A stretch of DNA of 64,000 nt from Azospirillum sp. 412522 (lineage in GTDB: Bacteria; Pseudomonadota; Alphaproteobacteria; Azospirillales; Azospirillaceae): assembly GCF_019805165.1 (NCBI RefSeq), contig NZ_RWIJ01000007.1, forward strand, positions 1 through 64,000. The letters are read 5' to 3'. Made by a program: the position numbers and the translations under genes. Below are positions 44,469 through 57,607 of this stretch, in pieces. Within the stretch, counting starts at the first letter, position 1, and every line of letters starts with the position of its first letter. A model generated the notes under the pieces. That model searched no databases. It saw only the letters and a program-made list of their open reading frames with translations, and was not told the DNA's origin.

Positions 44469-45990
44469 TGAGCGATCCCTCAACGACGCAATCAGCTATA
44501 ACCTGGGTCACTGCCAAGAGTGTCCGGTCCAGTATCGAGGCGATCCGAATGTCGGCCGCCAGACGGTTACGTTCGGCGATGACGTACTCCTGGACCCGTT
44601 CGTGCGGCGCGTCTTTGAACGGACGGAAGCTGATGCATGTGTAGCAGGCGATCGGCATTGGCAAACCGCAGGACCCGCACTTGACGCAACTGCCTATTGG
44701 CCGGAACGTCGGATCAAATTTCGGAGCCAGAACTTGCCGTGGGGCTTCCGCAGCCTCCGACCCAATCCTATCGATGATCTCGCCACGGAAAGCCCGCGCC
44801 ATCGGGGCGAGCCAGAAGGCCAAGGCTTTGTCTACGCGCTCCAGGGACTCCGGAGTCGCGGCGGTATAGACCTCCACGTTCTGGGTATCGCTGTGGTCGA
44901 GGATTTCTGCGATGACGAGTTTGCCGTAGCCTTCCCTCGCAGCCAGCGTGCCCTTGGTCCGACGGAAACGGATCGGCGAAATTGCCATCGGCTCGCCAGT
45001 CCGCTCGGAGCGGGGCGGCGTCGTTCCAAAAGCGGCTCGCAGCCAGTCGCGCAGGTGGTCCGTAGTCGGGTGAAACTCGAAGCCCTTCGGAGCCTCTGTC
45101 CGCGTCTGATCGGGAAAGAGTGGTGCCTCGTTCGGTTCCGAAAGGACTCCAACGTACGCCTGCCGGACGTTGTTGGCGTGTTTAACGAGCAAGGCGCCGA
45201 TCTCTGGGATGATTGGACGGTCTTTCAACTCGTCACGGTCTGCCTGCCCTGGCTGCTTCGCCCGTGGGACTCGGAGAACGTAGTCGTCATCGTTCCCAGA
45301 AGGGGCGATCACGTCACAAACCTTCATCAACGCGAGCTGCGCCGGTCGGGCGCCGAGCAACATGAACACCCAGGTGACCAGAAACCCCTGCAAGTCGGTC
45401 GCGCCGGCCACGAATCGATCATTCAGGCTGGCCTGTAGGGCTTCCAACTCGACGTCGGTGAACTGCCCCTTTACGGGATCCCAGGTCGCGACGGCGACGC
45501 CCTTCGGCGCAGTAGGAATGCATATCTCGCTAAGGTAGGTAGCCACGCCGTCCGAGAGTCCGGGGTAGCGCAGCCCTGCCCACTTCAAGAGGGGCCAGCG
45601 GATATCTTGCATCAACCACGGACGCTCCTGCGCCTTCAGGTCCGCGTAGTAACTCATCAGCATCGCGGCATCGATCTGCTCGATGTCCCTGGAGACAGTT
45701 CCCGCGTGCCATCGGGCAAATTGGAGCAGGTTCTCGTAGACGGTGAACCCAGTGGAGGGGGCTTGGTTCGTAAGATACCACAGGACGACGCCTTTCATGG
45801 CGTCTCGCACGATCTCTGTAATGCCTGGGATGCCATCGAAGTAGAGGTGCCGGCGGACTCGGATAGTGTTAATCGTCCACAGGGAATCCTGCGGCCGAAA
45901 CCTCCATCCATCTCGGGTTTCGGCGTACTCAGGCAGGAAGATGTGTCCCCCAACCTTCCTGCTTGTTACAAAGTCCGATGCGCCGGTCAT
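44461..45990 (-). CDS. ginB: Tyrosine recombinase B (GinB-like)
   Basis: A 509-residue integrase. Arginine I is in LLGARPAQLALMKV, then FRRTKGTLAAREGYGKLVIA, the histidine in EILDHSDTQNVEVYTA, which also contains the probable nucleophilic tyrosine. A C-terminal cysteine cluster (CVKCGSCGLPMPIACYTC) probably binds zinc. The start at MTGASDF overlaps the previous stop by 4 bp (ATGA); an in-frame ATG at 46011 is less likely. Middle of the three recombinases. Confidence 0.85.
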   Translation of the reverse strand: MTGASDFVTSRKVGGHIFLPEYAETRDGWRFRPQDSLWTINTIRVRRHLYFDGIPGITEIVRDAMKGVVLWYLTNQAPSTGFTVYENLLQFARWHAGTVSRDIEQIDAAMLMSYYADLKAQERPWLMQDIRWPLLKWAGLRYPGLSDGVATYLSEICIPTAPKGVAVATWDPVKGQFTDVELEALQASLNDRFVAGATDLQGFLVTWVFMLLGARPAQLALMKVCDVIAPSGNDDDYVLRVPRAKQPGQADRDELKDRPIIPEIGALLVKHANNVRQAYVGVLSEPNEAPLFPDQTRTEAPKGFEFHPTTDHLRDWLRAAFGTTPPRSERTGEPMAISPIRFRRTKGTLAAREGYGKLVIAEILDHSDTQNVEVYTAATPESLERVDKALAFWLAPMARAFRGEIIDRIGSEAAEAPRQVLAPKFDPTFRPIGSCVKCGSCGLPMPIACYTCISFRPFKDAPHERVQEYVIAERNRLAADIRIASILDRTLLAVTQVIADCVVEGSLNE

Positions 45991-47249
45991 TCCAGGCATT
46001 CCCTCTCGCAATCAGACTTATTTCCTGAGAAAATTCCCTTCTGGATGTTCAAGTCCGCTTTGGCGGCCTGTCTGCGGATCGTTCGGCGGAGGTAGTCTGC
46101 GGCCGTATTCGAAGTCTGCGACCAGCCCATGCTCTCGTTCCGGATCCGCTTTTCGTCCTCCGGCGACATCCCCACGCGGTCGGACTCCTCGGAGAGCCTG
46201 TCGTTCCACGCGTGGCGCAGGACATGGGCGCTAACCCGCTCCGGGATTTCCGGAAAATCCACCCGGAGTTTCCGGAGCTCCGCCGTTAGCTCGACGAACA
46301 TCTTGGAGATTGCGGCAGACGATAGCGCGCGACCGCGCTGGTGGTCGATGAACAGGAACTTGTGGCGGGCATGGGTCCGCTTGACGATAGGTCCACGGAC
46401 ATTGATCACGTAGTCGAGCGTGGCGGCCAATAAATCCTCATCGAGCGCCAAGACGCGGTCCCGGGTCTTCGTGTTGGGTTCATCCCGGCGCGGGTCGTCC
46501 GGATTGTCGGGCCGTCGCGCGATCAGGACGGTCTGGCGCCGGTTGTCGATGTCCGGAACCATCACACCGAGTAGTTCGCCCCGTCGAATGCCCAGGCCCA
46601 TCAGCCACATGATAATCAGGAAGTTCCTGACCCTGACGGTCTTGTCCTCCCAGGGATTGTTCCGCGATTCCGGATCCACCAGCTCCGCAATCCGAAGAGC
46701 CGCTTCGGCGGAGAAACCCTCACGCCGGTTCACCGAATTGCGTCCCTTGGGATTGGCAATGCGCGCTTCCAGAGCCCCGATCATCTCCGCCCGCCCCCTG
46801 TCGTAGGCGAGATAGCGGTCGGTTTCACAAGACAGCTGATACTGGCGCCAGGAGCAAAGCCAACTCAAATAGTCGCGGATGTAGCGCAGCCGACTGGCCG
46901 CCGTCGCGGGCTCCACCATGGTCCCGACGTCGTCCTTGCTAACATCCGACTCGTCGATACGCGAGGACACCGCGGTCACGAGAGCGGTGATGTCTCCCAG
47001 AGAGAGGAACTCCCCATCGCGTATTCTGGCTTCAACATCGTACCCCCGTTCATCGGCAAGGAGGTAGAGGACCATGAGGGAGCGGAGCGCCTGTCGGATC
47101 GTGTTAGACGCCAAGTTGCGCTGACGCAGCATCGTTGTGGAGTAGACGGTTGGCATGAACAGTGGGAGGCCGTCGCTGCGGCGCACCAACATCGGCAGCC
47201 GTTCGCCGGTGCGGAATCTGACCGTCCTGATACGGTAGGGACAGGTCAT
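45987..47249 (-). CDS. ginA: Tyrosine recombinase A (TnpA/GinA-like)
   Basis: A 420-residue integrase, the first gene of the operon, about 135 bp inside the right end of the island. SAM-like N-terminal domain (LRSLMVLYLLADERGYDVEA), arginine I in GLGIRRGELLGV, HVLRHAWND with the HxxR pair, and SQTSNTAADYLRRTIR with the nucleophilic tyrosine. This is the expected position for the recombinase gene cluster of GInts. Promoter probably in 47250-47340; ribosome binding site weak. Confidence 0.87.
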   Translation of the reverse strand: MTCPYRIRTVRFRTGERLPMLVRRSDGLPLFMPTVYSTTMLRQRNLASNTIRQALRSLMVLYLLADERGYDVEARIRDGEFLSLGDITALVTAVSSRIDESDVSKDDVGTMVEPATAASRLRYIRDYLSWLCSWRQYQLSCETDRYLAYDRGRAEMIGALEARIANPKGRNSVNRREGFSAEAALRIAELVDPESRNNPWEDKTVRVRNFLIIMWLMGLGIRRGELLGVMVPDIDNRRQTVLIARRPDNPDDPRRDEPNTKTRDRVLALDEDLLAATLDYVINVRGPIVKRTHARHKFLFIDHQRGRALSSAAISKMFVELTAELRKLRVDFPEIPERVSAHVLRHAWNDRLSEESDRVGMSPEDEKRIRNESMGWSQTSNTAADYLRRTIRRQAAKADLNIQKGIFSGNKSDCERECLE

Positions 47250-47353
47250 TTGTTGACGTCTCTCAGCGGTAGTATCTAACGCACATTATCCTCACAGCGC
47301 CCCAGGCCTGCGTCAACATCTCTATCGAGGTTTCGTCTGGCTTATAGCGGAAT

Positions 47354-47363
47354 TGTTTACATA
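47354..47363. repeat. Right-end copy of the TAYGTAAAYA motif
   Basis: TGTTTACATA, inverted relative to the copy at 21364-21373 and about 20 bp inside the right junction. The left copy is about 28 bp inside its junction. The arrangement is that of inverted subterminal recombinase sites. Confidence 0.5.
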
Positions 47364-47383
47364 GTCCTTGTGGGTAACAGTAA

Positions 47384-47686
47384 AAAACCGATGCCGGTGA
47401 CGATGCCCTGGATCACCCGCGTCGGATCCCCGGTCAGCGCGGCCCCATGCGGCGCCCCCTGCGTCCCGATGCCGCCGTACCACATCGATGGGAAGGCGTT
47501 GACCACCGTCAGCGCGGCCGACGCCAGACAGACCAGCCCGTAGGTCCGCATCCCGGCCGCCCGCCCGTGATAGCTGCGCTCGTACCCCAGCAGAAGCCCG
47601 ACTGCCAACGCACCCAGAAGATGAAGGAAAATCAACCCGTTGGTCGTCAGTTCGGCCGGCGACCAGTAGGAGCGCAGCAAATCCAT
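47384..47686 (-). pseudogene. mgtC: mgtC-type gene, 5' half, cut off by the island
   Basis: About 100 codons from MDLLRSYWSP through FLHLLGALAVGLLLGYERSY, AAGMRTYGLVCLASAAL and RVIQGIVTGIGF: the first three membrane helices of an MgtC/SapB-type protein, including the conserved GYERS segment. After the GIGF codons it runs eight codons into island DNA (LLLPTRTM) and stops at 47357. The rest of the gene is at 20890-21336. A start at 47698 is also possible. Confidence 0.92.
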
Positions 47687-47809
47687 GACCCATCCCATTC
47701 CCGACCGGAGACGCAAGACTATGACCCAATTTCCAGTCTAGTGCAGCCGGAGCCGCAGCGCCTGCGCGGCACGCGGCGCCAATCCGTCACAGGCCACAAG
47801 AGGCCCCGC

Positions 47810-47823
47810 TTGACCTGTGTCAA
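47810..47823 (+). promoter_or_regulatory. FNR/NNR-type box upstream of nap
   Basis: TTGAC-CTGT-GTCAA is a perfect dyad of the anaerobox type (consensus TTGAT-N4-ATCAA). It lies 64-118 bp upstream of the possible napE starts. FNR-family regulators use such sites to switch on nitrate respiration genes at low oxygen. Confidence 0.6.
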
Positions 47824-47940
47824 TTCCAGCCTGCCGGAAAGTACCGATACTAAGGATCGAAAACCGGCACCTAAGGACCAGTCGATATGGCTGCCCCCTG
47901 GCCGGCTCAAACCGTTCCCGCTCCGACCGAGAGTGCCGCC

Positions 47941-48135
47941 ATGAGGCCCATCACCTCCCCTGTCCTGTCCCATCCATCCGACCGGAAGGCCACCGACTCC
48001 GCGCCGGCACCGACCCGCCGGGCCGAAGGGCTGATGTTCCTGTGGCTGGCGGTGCTGGTCTGGCCGGTGATCGCCATCGGCACCGTCTCCGCCTACGGCT
48101 TTTCGATCTGGATGTACCAGCTCCTCACCCACTGA
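47941..48135 (+). CDS. napE: Periplasmic nitrate reductase component NapE
   Basis: A 64-residue single-span membrane protein: MRPITSPVL, a charged stretch, then LMFLWLAVLVWPVIAIGTVSAYGFSIWMYQLL, broken here only by its helix turn. This WPVIAIGTVSAYGF pattern is typical of NapE. Role unclear in all species; it is encoded with nap genes. A start 18 codons upstream (47887) is possible. First gene of napEDABC. Confidence 0.87.
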   Translation: MRPITSPVLSHPSDRKATDSAPAPTRRAEGLMFLWLAVLVWPVIAIGTVSAYGFSIWMYQLLTH

Positions 48136-48145
48136 GTCTCGTCCT

Positions 48146-48412
48146 ATGCCCCGCGCCCCCGAGATCCACATCTCCAGCCTCGTCATCCAGCACAGCCCCG
48201 ACCGCACCGATGCGGTGCGCGAGGCGGCGGCATCCGTCGCCGGGCTGGAGTGGTGTGCGGCCGAGAACGGCAAGGCGGTGGTGACGCTGGTCACCGCCAG
48301 CGCGGCCGAGGTCGTCGACCGCATCGCCCTGCTGAACGCCGTCCCCGGCGTGCACAGCACGACCATGGTCTACCACCACTATGAACCCGCGGACGCGATC
48401 GACGCCGCCTGA
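48146..48412 (+). CDS. napD: NapD, Tat-signal chaperone for NapA
   Basis: An 88-residue ferredoxin-fold chaperone that binds the twin-arginine signal of NapA and delays its export until the cofactor is in place. Family pattern: [54 protein letters not shown]. Located 10 bp after napE and 77 bp before napA. Confidence 0.93.
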   Translation: MPRAPEIHISSLVIQHSPDRTDAVREAAASVAGLEWCAAENGKAVVTLVTASAAEVVDRIALLNAVPGVHSTTMVYHHYEPADAIDAA

Positions 48413-48489
48413 CGATTCTTCATTCCCCGTCCAGGCGCGCCGCATCCGCCCTTTCCGACCGAATATCCTCCAAGACTGGAGTTCCCCGC

Positions 48490-50991
48490 ATGTTTCTGTC
48501 CCGCCGCGATTACCTGAAGGCGCAAGCCGCCGCTGCCGCCGCCGCGGCGGCCGGAATTTCGCTGCCGGCCTCCGCCGCCAACATCCTGACCGGCGAAGGC
48601 GCCAAGCTGACCTGGTCGAAGGCGCCCTGCCGTTTCTGCGGCACCGGCTGCGGCGTGATGGTCGGCGTCAAGGACGGCCGCGTGGTCGCCACCCACGGCG
48701 ACGTGAAGGCCGAGGTGAACCGCGGCCTGAACTGCGTGAAGGGCTATTTCCTGTCCAAGATCATGTATGGCGAGGACCGGCTGAACCAGCCGCTGCTGCG
48801 CATGAAGGACGGCAAATACGACAAGGAAGGCGAGTTCGAGCCGATAACCTGGGACGCCGCCTTCGACATCATGGCCGCCAAGTGGAAGGAGACCCTGAAG
48901 AAGAAGGGTCCGACCGCCGTCGGCATGTTCGGCTCCGGCCAGTGGACCATCTATGAGGGCTATGCCGCCTCCAAGCTGATGAAGGCCGGCCTGCGCTCCA
49001 ACAACCTCGACCCGAACGCCCGCCACTGCATGGCGTCGGCGGTGGCCGGCTTCATGCGCACCTTCGGCATGGACGAGCCGATGGGCTGCTACGACGACAT
49101 GGAGCAGGCCGACGCCTTCGTGCTGTGGGGCTCCAACATGGCGGAGATGCACCCCATCCTGTGGACGCGCGTCACCGACCGCCGCCTCAGCCATCCCGGC
49201 TGCAAGGTCGCCGTCCTTTCGACCTACGAGCACCGCAGCTTCGACCTCGCCGACATCGGCCTGGTCTTCACCCCCGGCTCCGACCTGGCGATCCTGAACT
49301 ACATCGCCAACCACATCATCAAGACCGGCCGGGTGAACAAGGAGTTCGTCGAGAAGCACTGCAACTTCAAGCGCGGCCGTGACGACATCGGCTACGGCCT
49401 GCGTCCCGACAACCCGCTGGAGAAGAAAGCGAAGAACGCCGACAAGGCCAACGACTCCGACCCGATCAGCTTCGAGGAGTTCGCCAAGTTCGTCGAGCCC
49501 TACACCCTGGACAAGGCGCACGAGCTGTCGGGCGTGCCGAAGAACCGGCTGGAGGCGCTGGCCGAGCTCTATGCCGACCCGAAGGTGAAGGTCGTGTCCT
49601 TCTGGACCATGGGCTTCAACCAGCATGTCCGCGGCGTCTGGGCCAACAACCTCGTCTACAACATCCACCTGCTGACCGGTAAGATCTCCCAGCCCGGCTG
49701 CGGCCCCTTCTCGCTGACCGGCCAGCCCTCCGCCTGCGGCACCGCGCGCGAGGTCGGCACCTTCTCCCACCGGCTGCCGGCCGACATGGTGGTGACCAAC
49801 CCCGAGCACCGCAAACACGCCGAGGAGATCTGGAAGCTGCCGGAGGGGACCATCCCCGAGAAGGTCGGCTACCACGCCGTCCAGCAGGACCGCATGCTCA
49901 AGGACGGCAAGCTCAACGCCTACTGGGTCATGTGCAACAACAACATGCAGACGGCCCCGAACACGGCGAAGGAGACCTTCCCCGGCTACCGCAACCCGGA
50001 GAACTTCGTCGTCGTCTCCGACCCCTACCCCACCGTGACGGCGCTGGCCGCCGACCTGATCCTGCCCACCGCCATGTGGGTGGAGAAGGAAGGTGGCTAC
50101 GGCAACGCCGAGCGCCGCACCCAGCTGTGGCGCCAGCTGGTCGACGCGCCCGATGGCGCGCGCTCCGACCTGTGGCAGATCATGGAGTTCTCCAAGCGCT
50201 TCGCCGTGGAAGACGTGTGGCCGGAGGAACTGCTGAACAAGAAGCCGGAGCTGCGCGGCAAGACCCTGTACGACGTGCTGTTCCGCAACGGTCAGGTCGA
50301 CCGCTTCCCGCTGTCCGACCTCGACCAGAACTACAACAACTTCGAAGCCAAGCAGGCGGGCTTCTACGTCCAGAAGGGCCTGTTCGAGGAATATGCCGCC
50401 TTCGGCCGCGGCCACGGCCACGATCTGGCGCCCTTCGAGCAGTACCACCAGGAGCGCGGCCTGCGCTGGCCGGTGGTGGACGGCAAGGAAACGAAGTGGC
50501 GCTACCGCGAAGGCTCCGACCCGTACGTGAAGGCCGGCGAGGGCATGCGCTTCTACGGCAACAAGGACGGCAAGGCCAACGTCTTCGCCCTGCCCTACGA
50601 GCCGCCGGCCGAGGCTCCCGATACCGATTACCCGTTCTGGCTCAGCACCGGCCGCGTGATCGAGCACTGGCACAGCGGGTCGATGACGCTCCGCGTGCCG
50701 GAACTGCGCAAGGCCTTCCCCAACGCCGTGGTGTTCATGCACCCCGACGATGCCAAGGACCTGAACGTCCGGCGCGGGCAGGAGGTGCGCGTCACCTCCA
50801 GGCGCGGCGAGGTCCGGGTGCGGGTCGAGACGCGTGGACGCAACAAGCCGCCGCGCGGCCTGGTCTTCGTCCCCTTCTTCGACCACACGGTCCTCATCAA
50901 CAAGGTGACGCTCGACGCCACCGATCCCATCAGCAAGCAGACCGACTACAAGAAATGCGCGGTCAAGATCACGCCCGTCGTGAACGCCTGA
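48490..50991 (+). CDS. napA: Periplasmic nitrate reductase, catalytic subunit
   Basis: An 833-residue molybdoenzyme that reduces nitrate to nitrite in the periplasm. Tat signal SRRDYLKAQ at residues 4-12, cleavage near SAAN (residue 30). The [4Fe-4S] cluster is bound by Cys 47, 50, 54 and 82 (CRFCGTGC...NCVKG). The molybdenum ligand cysteine is in [10 protein letters not shown]. Standard length. It receives electrons from NapB. A Rhizobiales/Rhodospirillales type by gene order. Confidence 0.98.
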   Translation: MFLSRRDYLKAQAAAAAAAAAGISLPASAANILTGEGAKLTWSKAPCRFCGTGCGVMVGVKDGRVVATHGDVKAEVNRGLNCVKGYFLSKIMYGEDRLNQPLLRMKDGKYDKEGEFEPITWDAAFDIMAAKWKETLKKKGPTAVGMFGSGQWTIYEGYAASKLMKAGLRSNNLDPNARHCMASAVAGFMRTFGMDEPMGCYDDMEQADAFVLWGSNMAEMHPILWTRVTDRRLSHPGCKVAVLSTYEHRSFDLADIGLVFTPGSDLAILNYIANHIIKTGRVNKEFVEKHCNFKRGRDDIGYGLRPDNPLEKKAKNADKANDSDPISFEEFAKFVEPYTLDKAHELSGVPKNRLEALAELYADPKVKVVSFWTMGFNQHVRGVWANNLVYNIHLLTGKISQPGCGPFSLTGQPSACGTAREVGTFSHRLPADMVVTNPEHRKHAEEIWKLPEGTIPEKVGYHAVQQDRMLKDGKLNAYWVMCNNNMQTAPNTAKETFPGYRNPENFVVVSDPYPTVTALAADLILPTAMWVEKEGGYGNAERRTQLWRQLVDAPDGARSDLWQIMEFSKRFAVEDVWPEELLNKKPELRGKTLYDVLFRNGQVDRFPLSDLDQNYNNFEAKQAGFYVQKGLFEEYAAFGRGHGHDLAPFEQYHQERGLRWPVVDGKETKWRYREGSDPYVKAGEGMRFYGNKDGKANVFALPYEPPAEAPDTDYPFWLSTGRVIEHWHSGSMTLRVPELRKAFPNAVVFMHPDDAKDLNVRRGQEVRVTSRRGEVRVRVETRGRNKPPRGLVFVPFFDHTVLINKVTLDATDPISKQTDYKKCAVKITPVVNA

Positions 50992-51005
50992 GGAGTGCCG
51001 GCATC

Positions 51006-51539
51006 ATGAAGACCCGTTTCCTGATTGCCGCGCTGGCCCTGCTGGCCGGCGTCCCGGCCCTGACCATCGGCGTCGCCACCGGCGTCGTGGCCGCCGACAA
51101 GCCCGAGGTTTCAAGTGCCGCCGCGACCGGCACAGGCACGGTGGGGGGGATCAAGGTCCCCTCCGCCAACCATCCGATCACCACGGACGTCCCGGCCGAG
51201 GCGACCCACCGCGACATCACCGACGACCAGAAGCGCATGCGCAACTATGCCGACCAGCCGCCGCTGATCCCGCATGCCATCCGCGACTATCAGATCGACC
51301 TGAACATCAACAAGTGCCTGACCTGCCACGACCGCCGCAACACGGCCGGCTCGCAGGCGCCGATGCTGTCGGTCACCCATTTCCAGGACCGTGACGGCCA
51401 GACGCTGGGCACGGTGGCGGCCCGCCGCTACTTCTGCACGCAGTGCCATGTGCCGCAGACCGACGCCCAGCCGATCGTTCCCAACAGCTTCCAAGACTTC
51501 GATACGGTCCTGGGCCATGCCCAAGGCGGCCAGAAATGA
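51006..51539 (+). CDS. napB: Periplasmic nitrate reductase diheme cytochrome subunit
   Basis: A 177-residue periplasmic diheme cytochrome c. Signal peptide [20 protein letters not shown]. Two heme-binding sites: CLTCH and [25 protein letters not shown] is typical of NapB. GAGGAG lies ahead of the ATG. The stop overlaps the napC ATG by 4 bp. Confidence 0.96.
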   Translation: MKTRFLIAALALLAGVPALTIGVATGVVAADKPEVSSAAATGTGTVGGIKVPSANHPITTDVPAEATHRDITDDQKRMRNYADQPPLIPHAIRDYQIDLNINKCLTCHDRRNTAGSQAPMLSVTHFQDRDGQTLGTVAARRYFCTQCHVPQTDAQPIVPNSFQDFDTVLGHAQGGQK

Positions 51540-52153
51540 AAATCCGCGACGCAGTGCTGTGCCTGTGGCGGCTATTCGCCCGCCCCAGCGTCCATTTCGG
51601 CCTGGGCTTCCTGACGCTGGGCGGCTTCATCGCCGGCGTGGTGTTCTGGGGCGGCTTCAACACCGCGCTGGAAGCCACCAACAAGGAAGCCTTCTGCATC
51701 AGCTGCCACGAGATGCGTGACAATCCCTATGAGGAACTGAAGCAGACCATCCACTTCACCAACCGGTCGGGTGTGCGCGCCAGCTGCCCGGACTGCCACG
51801 TCCCGCACCAGTGGACCGACAAGATCGCCCGCAAGATGCAGGCGTCGAAGGAGGTCTGGGGCAAGATCTTCGGCACCATCGACACCCGCGAGAAGTTCCT
51901 GGACAAGCGCCGCGAGCTGGCCGAGCACGAATGGGCGCGGTTGAAGAACAACAACTCCCTGGAATGCCGCAACTGTCACAGCGCCGATTCCATGGACATC
52001 ACCAAGCAGAACCCGCGCGCCGCGAAGATGCACGAGACCTATCTGTTCACCGGCGAGAACACCTGCATCGACTGCCACAAGGGCATTGCCCACCGCCTGC
52101 CCGACATGCATGGCGTGGAACCGGGCTGGAGCATGAAGACCAGCGCCAAGTAA
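51536..52153 (+). CDS. napC: NapC-type tetraheme quinol dehydrogenase
   Basis: A 205-residue membrane-anchored tetraheme cytochrome that takes electrons from quinol to NapAB. One N-terminal membrane helix ([20 protein letters not shown]), then four CxxCH sites: CISCH, CPDCH, CRNCH and CIDCH. ATGA overlap with napB. Last gene of the nap operon; no napFGH is present here. Confidence 0.97.
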   Translation: MKIRDAVLCLWRLFARPSVHFGLGFLTLGGFIAGVVFWGGFNTALEATNKEAFCISCHEMRDNPYEELKQTIHFTNRSGVRASCPDCHVPHQWTDKIARKMQASKEVWGKIFGTIDTREKFLDKRRELAEHEWARLKNNNSLECRNCHSADSMDITKQNPRAAKMHETYLFTGENTCIDCHKGIAHRLPDMHGVEPGWSMKTSAK

Positions 52154-52169
52154 GGATTGGGACGCCGCG

Positions 52170-52203
52170 ACGGCCCCGCTTCCGGAAGGAGCGGGGCCGT
52201 TTG
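52170..52203 (+). terminator. Terminator of the nap operon
   Basis: ACGGCCCCGCT (52170-52180) pairs with AGCGGGGCCGT (52190-52200) around a 9-nt loop, followed by TTT. It lies 17 bp beyond the napC stop. Confidence 0.88.
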
Positions 52204-52236
52204 CGCTTCATGGGAAACATATGGGCCGGGGCGCCC

Positions 52237-52620
52237 TCACCCCAGCATTGCCACCACCGACAGCGCCAGCAGCGTCACCAGCACCGCCTCTCCCAGCCCG
52301 ACCAATCCGCGCAGTCCCAGCGCGATGGCCCAGGTGGTCAGGTCGCGGCGGTGGCGGACCTCCTTCAGCAGGCGTTCCTGGATGCCGGCGACGGTGCGCC
52401 GCGTCGACAGGCTGGCGACGCCGCCGACCAACGCCACCAATCCCGTGCCCAGCACGAAATAGAGTGCGCCTTTCCAACCGGCGAAATGGTCGGGATCGTT
52501 CAGGTAATGCCCGGCGCCGACGATGATCCACACCGCAGCCGGCCAGACGCCGACGATCTCCGGACCGGGTCCTTCTCCCTTCGGCCCCTCTCCTTTCGGC
52601 TCATCGCTCCCCCCGCCCAT
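52237..52620 (-). CDS. Small unknown membrane protein
   Basis: A 127-residue protein with a charged N-terminus ([13 protein letters not shown]) and three hydrophobic segments ([50 protein letters not shown]). Not recognised. Translation starts 10 bp after the stop of the PAS gene, with GAGGAGG upstream, so the two are one unit. Confidence 0.65.
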   Translation of the reverse strand: MGGGSDEPKGEGPKGEGPGPEIVGVWPAAVWIIVGAGHYLNDPDHFAGWKGALYFVLGTGLVALVGGVASLSTRRTVAGIQERLLKEVRHRRDLTTWAIALGLRGLVGLGEAVLVTLLALSVVAMLG

Positions 52621-52630
52621 CGCCGCCTCC

Positions 52631-53461
52631 TCAGCCGCCCGGCACATGGCGGTAGGCAAGCACACGCGTCGCCGGCCCGCCCTCGACGTCGGCCAGCGGC
52701 AGCAGAAGCTCGACGAACTTCGCGCCCGGCAGCATCGGGTCGTCGCGCACCAGCAGGCAACGCGGTTCGCCGCTCTCCAGGCAGGCGCGCAGGTCGGAAA
52801 GCCAGCGCTTGGCCGCCTGTTCCGGATGGCAGTCGGTAACCCGCCGCGTCGTCGGCCGTTCCGTCAGCCGGCGCTGCAGGGCGCGGCCACAGGACCTGTA
52901 GACGAAATCGCCACCGTCGGCGGTCGGCTCCATCAGGGCGATGCGCGGCACGCTTTCCCGCACCTGGGCGGTGTCGACCTCGGTCGCCAGCGGCATGCGG
53001 CGCTTGCGCTTCAGCCGCACCCAATGGGTATAGAGGGCGCGGACCTGCGGCGTCTGCTCCGCATCGAGCACGTCGGCCCGGCAAGGTGGCGGCGGAGCGT
53101 CAAGCACCGGGGTGGCTACCGGCGCCGCGGCGAAGGCGGCGGACGGCGGCACCGGTTGCGAAACAGTCTGAGGCAACGGCCGCGAGGCCGCGGCGGTGAC
53201 CAGCGTGTGCGCCTGCCCCGCCGGCGTGTGGCCGATCCGACCGCCATGCTTCTTCAGCATCGGCAGCGGCGCCCAGGCGGTGCAGGTGTGATAGCCCTTG
53301 GTGACGCGCCGGTAATCCTGGCTGCTGGCGGTTCGGCATTCGCCCTCGACCCCATGGCGGGCCACGTAGACCAGCGTGTTGTCGTCCGACAGCGCACGCT
53401 CGCCGCCCCACGACACGCAGGCGGCGCAGGCGCGGCTGTCCTTGGCGAAGGCGTGGCTCAT
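52631..53461 (-). CDS. PAS-domain protein with cysteine-rich N-terminal part
   Basis: A 276-residue protein. Residues 1-70 carry cysteines spaced as CAAC, GECR and HTCTAW, a possible zinc- or redox-active module of unknown kind. A Pro/Ala linker follows, then a PAS_5-type domain from about residue 125 ([60 protein letters not shown]). No output domain. Divergent from carB, with 261 bp between them in which no gene is seen. Confidence 0.65.
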   Translation of the reverse strand: MSHAFAKDSRACAACVSWGGERALSDDNTLVYVARHGVEGECRTASSQDYRRVTKGYHTCTAWAPLPMLKKHGGRIGHTPAGQAHTLVTAAASRPLPQTVSQPVPPSAAFAAAPVATPVLDAPPPPCRADVLDAEQTPQVRALYTHWVRLKRKRRMPLATEVDTAQVRESVPRIALMEPTADGGDFVYRSCGRALQRRLTERPTTRRVTDCHPEQAAKRWLSDLRACLESGEPRCLLVRDDPMLPGAKFVELLLPLADVEGGPATRVLAYRHVPGG

Positions 53462-53722
53462 CGGGGCGTATCTCCAAAGGGGGGCCGAAAAGGGAGAATG
53501 GGAATTGATGCTTCCCTTTCCCCCGCGGTTCAAGAGCCGCATGGGGCGGCGGTGCGGTCCCCGAGATTCAGTCATGCGAGGGTGACATCCATGCCACCCC
53601 TTCCCCCCCGGCCCCGAACCCCCTATAAGGGGGCCTTGCACGACATGCCCATCCCGCTCTCCGTCTCCGGTCCCCCGGCGCCGGGGGGTTTTCGGCTGAC
53701 CACATTTCAGAGAAGCGGACCC

Positions 53723-56971
<3,249 letters not shown>

Positions 56972-56979
56972 GGACGGAC

Positions 56980-57009
56980 GACGGCGCGGCGGACTTCCTC
57001 CGCGCCGTC
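56980..57009 (+). terminator. Terminator after carB
   Basis: GACGGCGCGG (56980-56989) pairs perfectly with CCGCGCCGTC (57000-57009) across a 10-nt loop, starting 8 bp after the carB stop. The following sequence is TTCGTCC, a weak T-run; partial read-through to greA is possible. Confidence 0.65.
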
Positions 57010-57067
57010 TTCGTCCTTGATGTCGCTTTGGACAGGTCGAACGACTGCAAGCGGTGATGGACCGAAC

Positions 57068-57541
57068 ATGGAAAAAGTTCCGATGACAGCGGCGGGCTTC
57101 AACCGCCTCCAGGAGGAATTGAAGCACCTTAAGATCACCGAACGCCCGGCGGTCATCAAAGCCATCGCGGAAGCCCGCGAACACGGCGACCTTTCGGAAA
57201 ACGCCGAGTACCACGCGGCGCGCGAACGTCAGAGCTTCATCGAAGGCCGCGTGCTGGAGCTTGAGGACAAGATCAGCCGGGCGGAGGTCATCGACCCGGC
57301 CAAGCTGACCGGCAGCACCGTGAAGTTCGGCGCGACCGTGACGCTGGCCGACCAGGACACGGACGAGGAGACGACCTACCAGATCGTCGGCCAGGACGAG
57401 AGCGACATCAAGAACCGCCTGCTGTCGATCCAGGCGCCGCTGGCCCGCGCCCTGATCAACAAGTCCGTCGGCGACAGCGTCGAGGTGTCCACCCCCGGCG
57501 GCTCCAAGCTGTACGAGATCGTTTCGGTCGAGTTCCGTTGA
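57068..57541 (+). CDS. greA: Transcription elongation factor GreA
   Basis: A 157-residue factor that rescues backtracked RNA polymerase by stimulating transcript cleavage. The N-terminal coiled coil carries the acidic tip [21 protein letters not shown]; the C-terminal FKBP-like domain has [14 protein letters not shown] and [17 protein letters not shown]. Start at [11 protein letters not shown], as in the family. Standard length. Confidence 0.97.
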   Translation: MEKVPMTAAGFNRLQEELKHLKITERPAVIKAIAEAREHGDLSENAEYHAARERQSFIEGRVLELEDKISRAEVIDPAKLTGSTVKFGATVTLADQDTDEETTYQIVGQDESDIKNRLLSIQAPLARALINKSVGDSVEVSTPGGSKLYEIVSVEFR

Positions 57542-57565
57542 GGGTCTAGCCCTCTCCTCCGGATC

Positions 57566-57595
57566 GTCCCCTCTCCTTAACGCAGGAGAGGGGAC
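57566..57595. terminator. Bidirectional terminator between greA and hydrolase gene
   Basis: A perfect 12-bp stem (GTCCCCTCTCCT with its complement) and a TAACGC loop, between the convergent greA and hydrolase genes. Confidence 0.75.
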
Positions 57596-57607
57596 ATCAG
57601 GTCTACA

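Larger units (their letters stand above)
21337..47383. mobile_element. 26-kb GInt/Tn554-type genomic island inserted in mgtC
   Basis: The boundaries follow from the two halves of mgtC, which rejoin in frame at the glycine-phenylalanine codons of GIGFLGAG. The element carries three large tyrosine recombinases in a row with a small helper gene at its right end, the ginABCD layout described for GInt islands, and a defence-gene cargo at its left. TAYGTAAAYA motifs occur at both ends. No perfect direct repeat is seen; the junctions share only GGTTTTTT (right, minus strand) against GGCTTTCT (left). Coordinates may be off by a few bases. The cargo looks less GC-rich than the flanks by eye. Confidence 0.88.
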
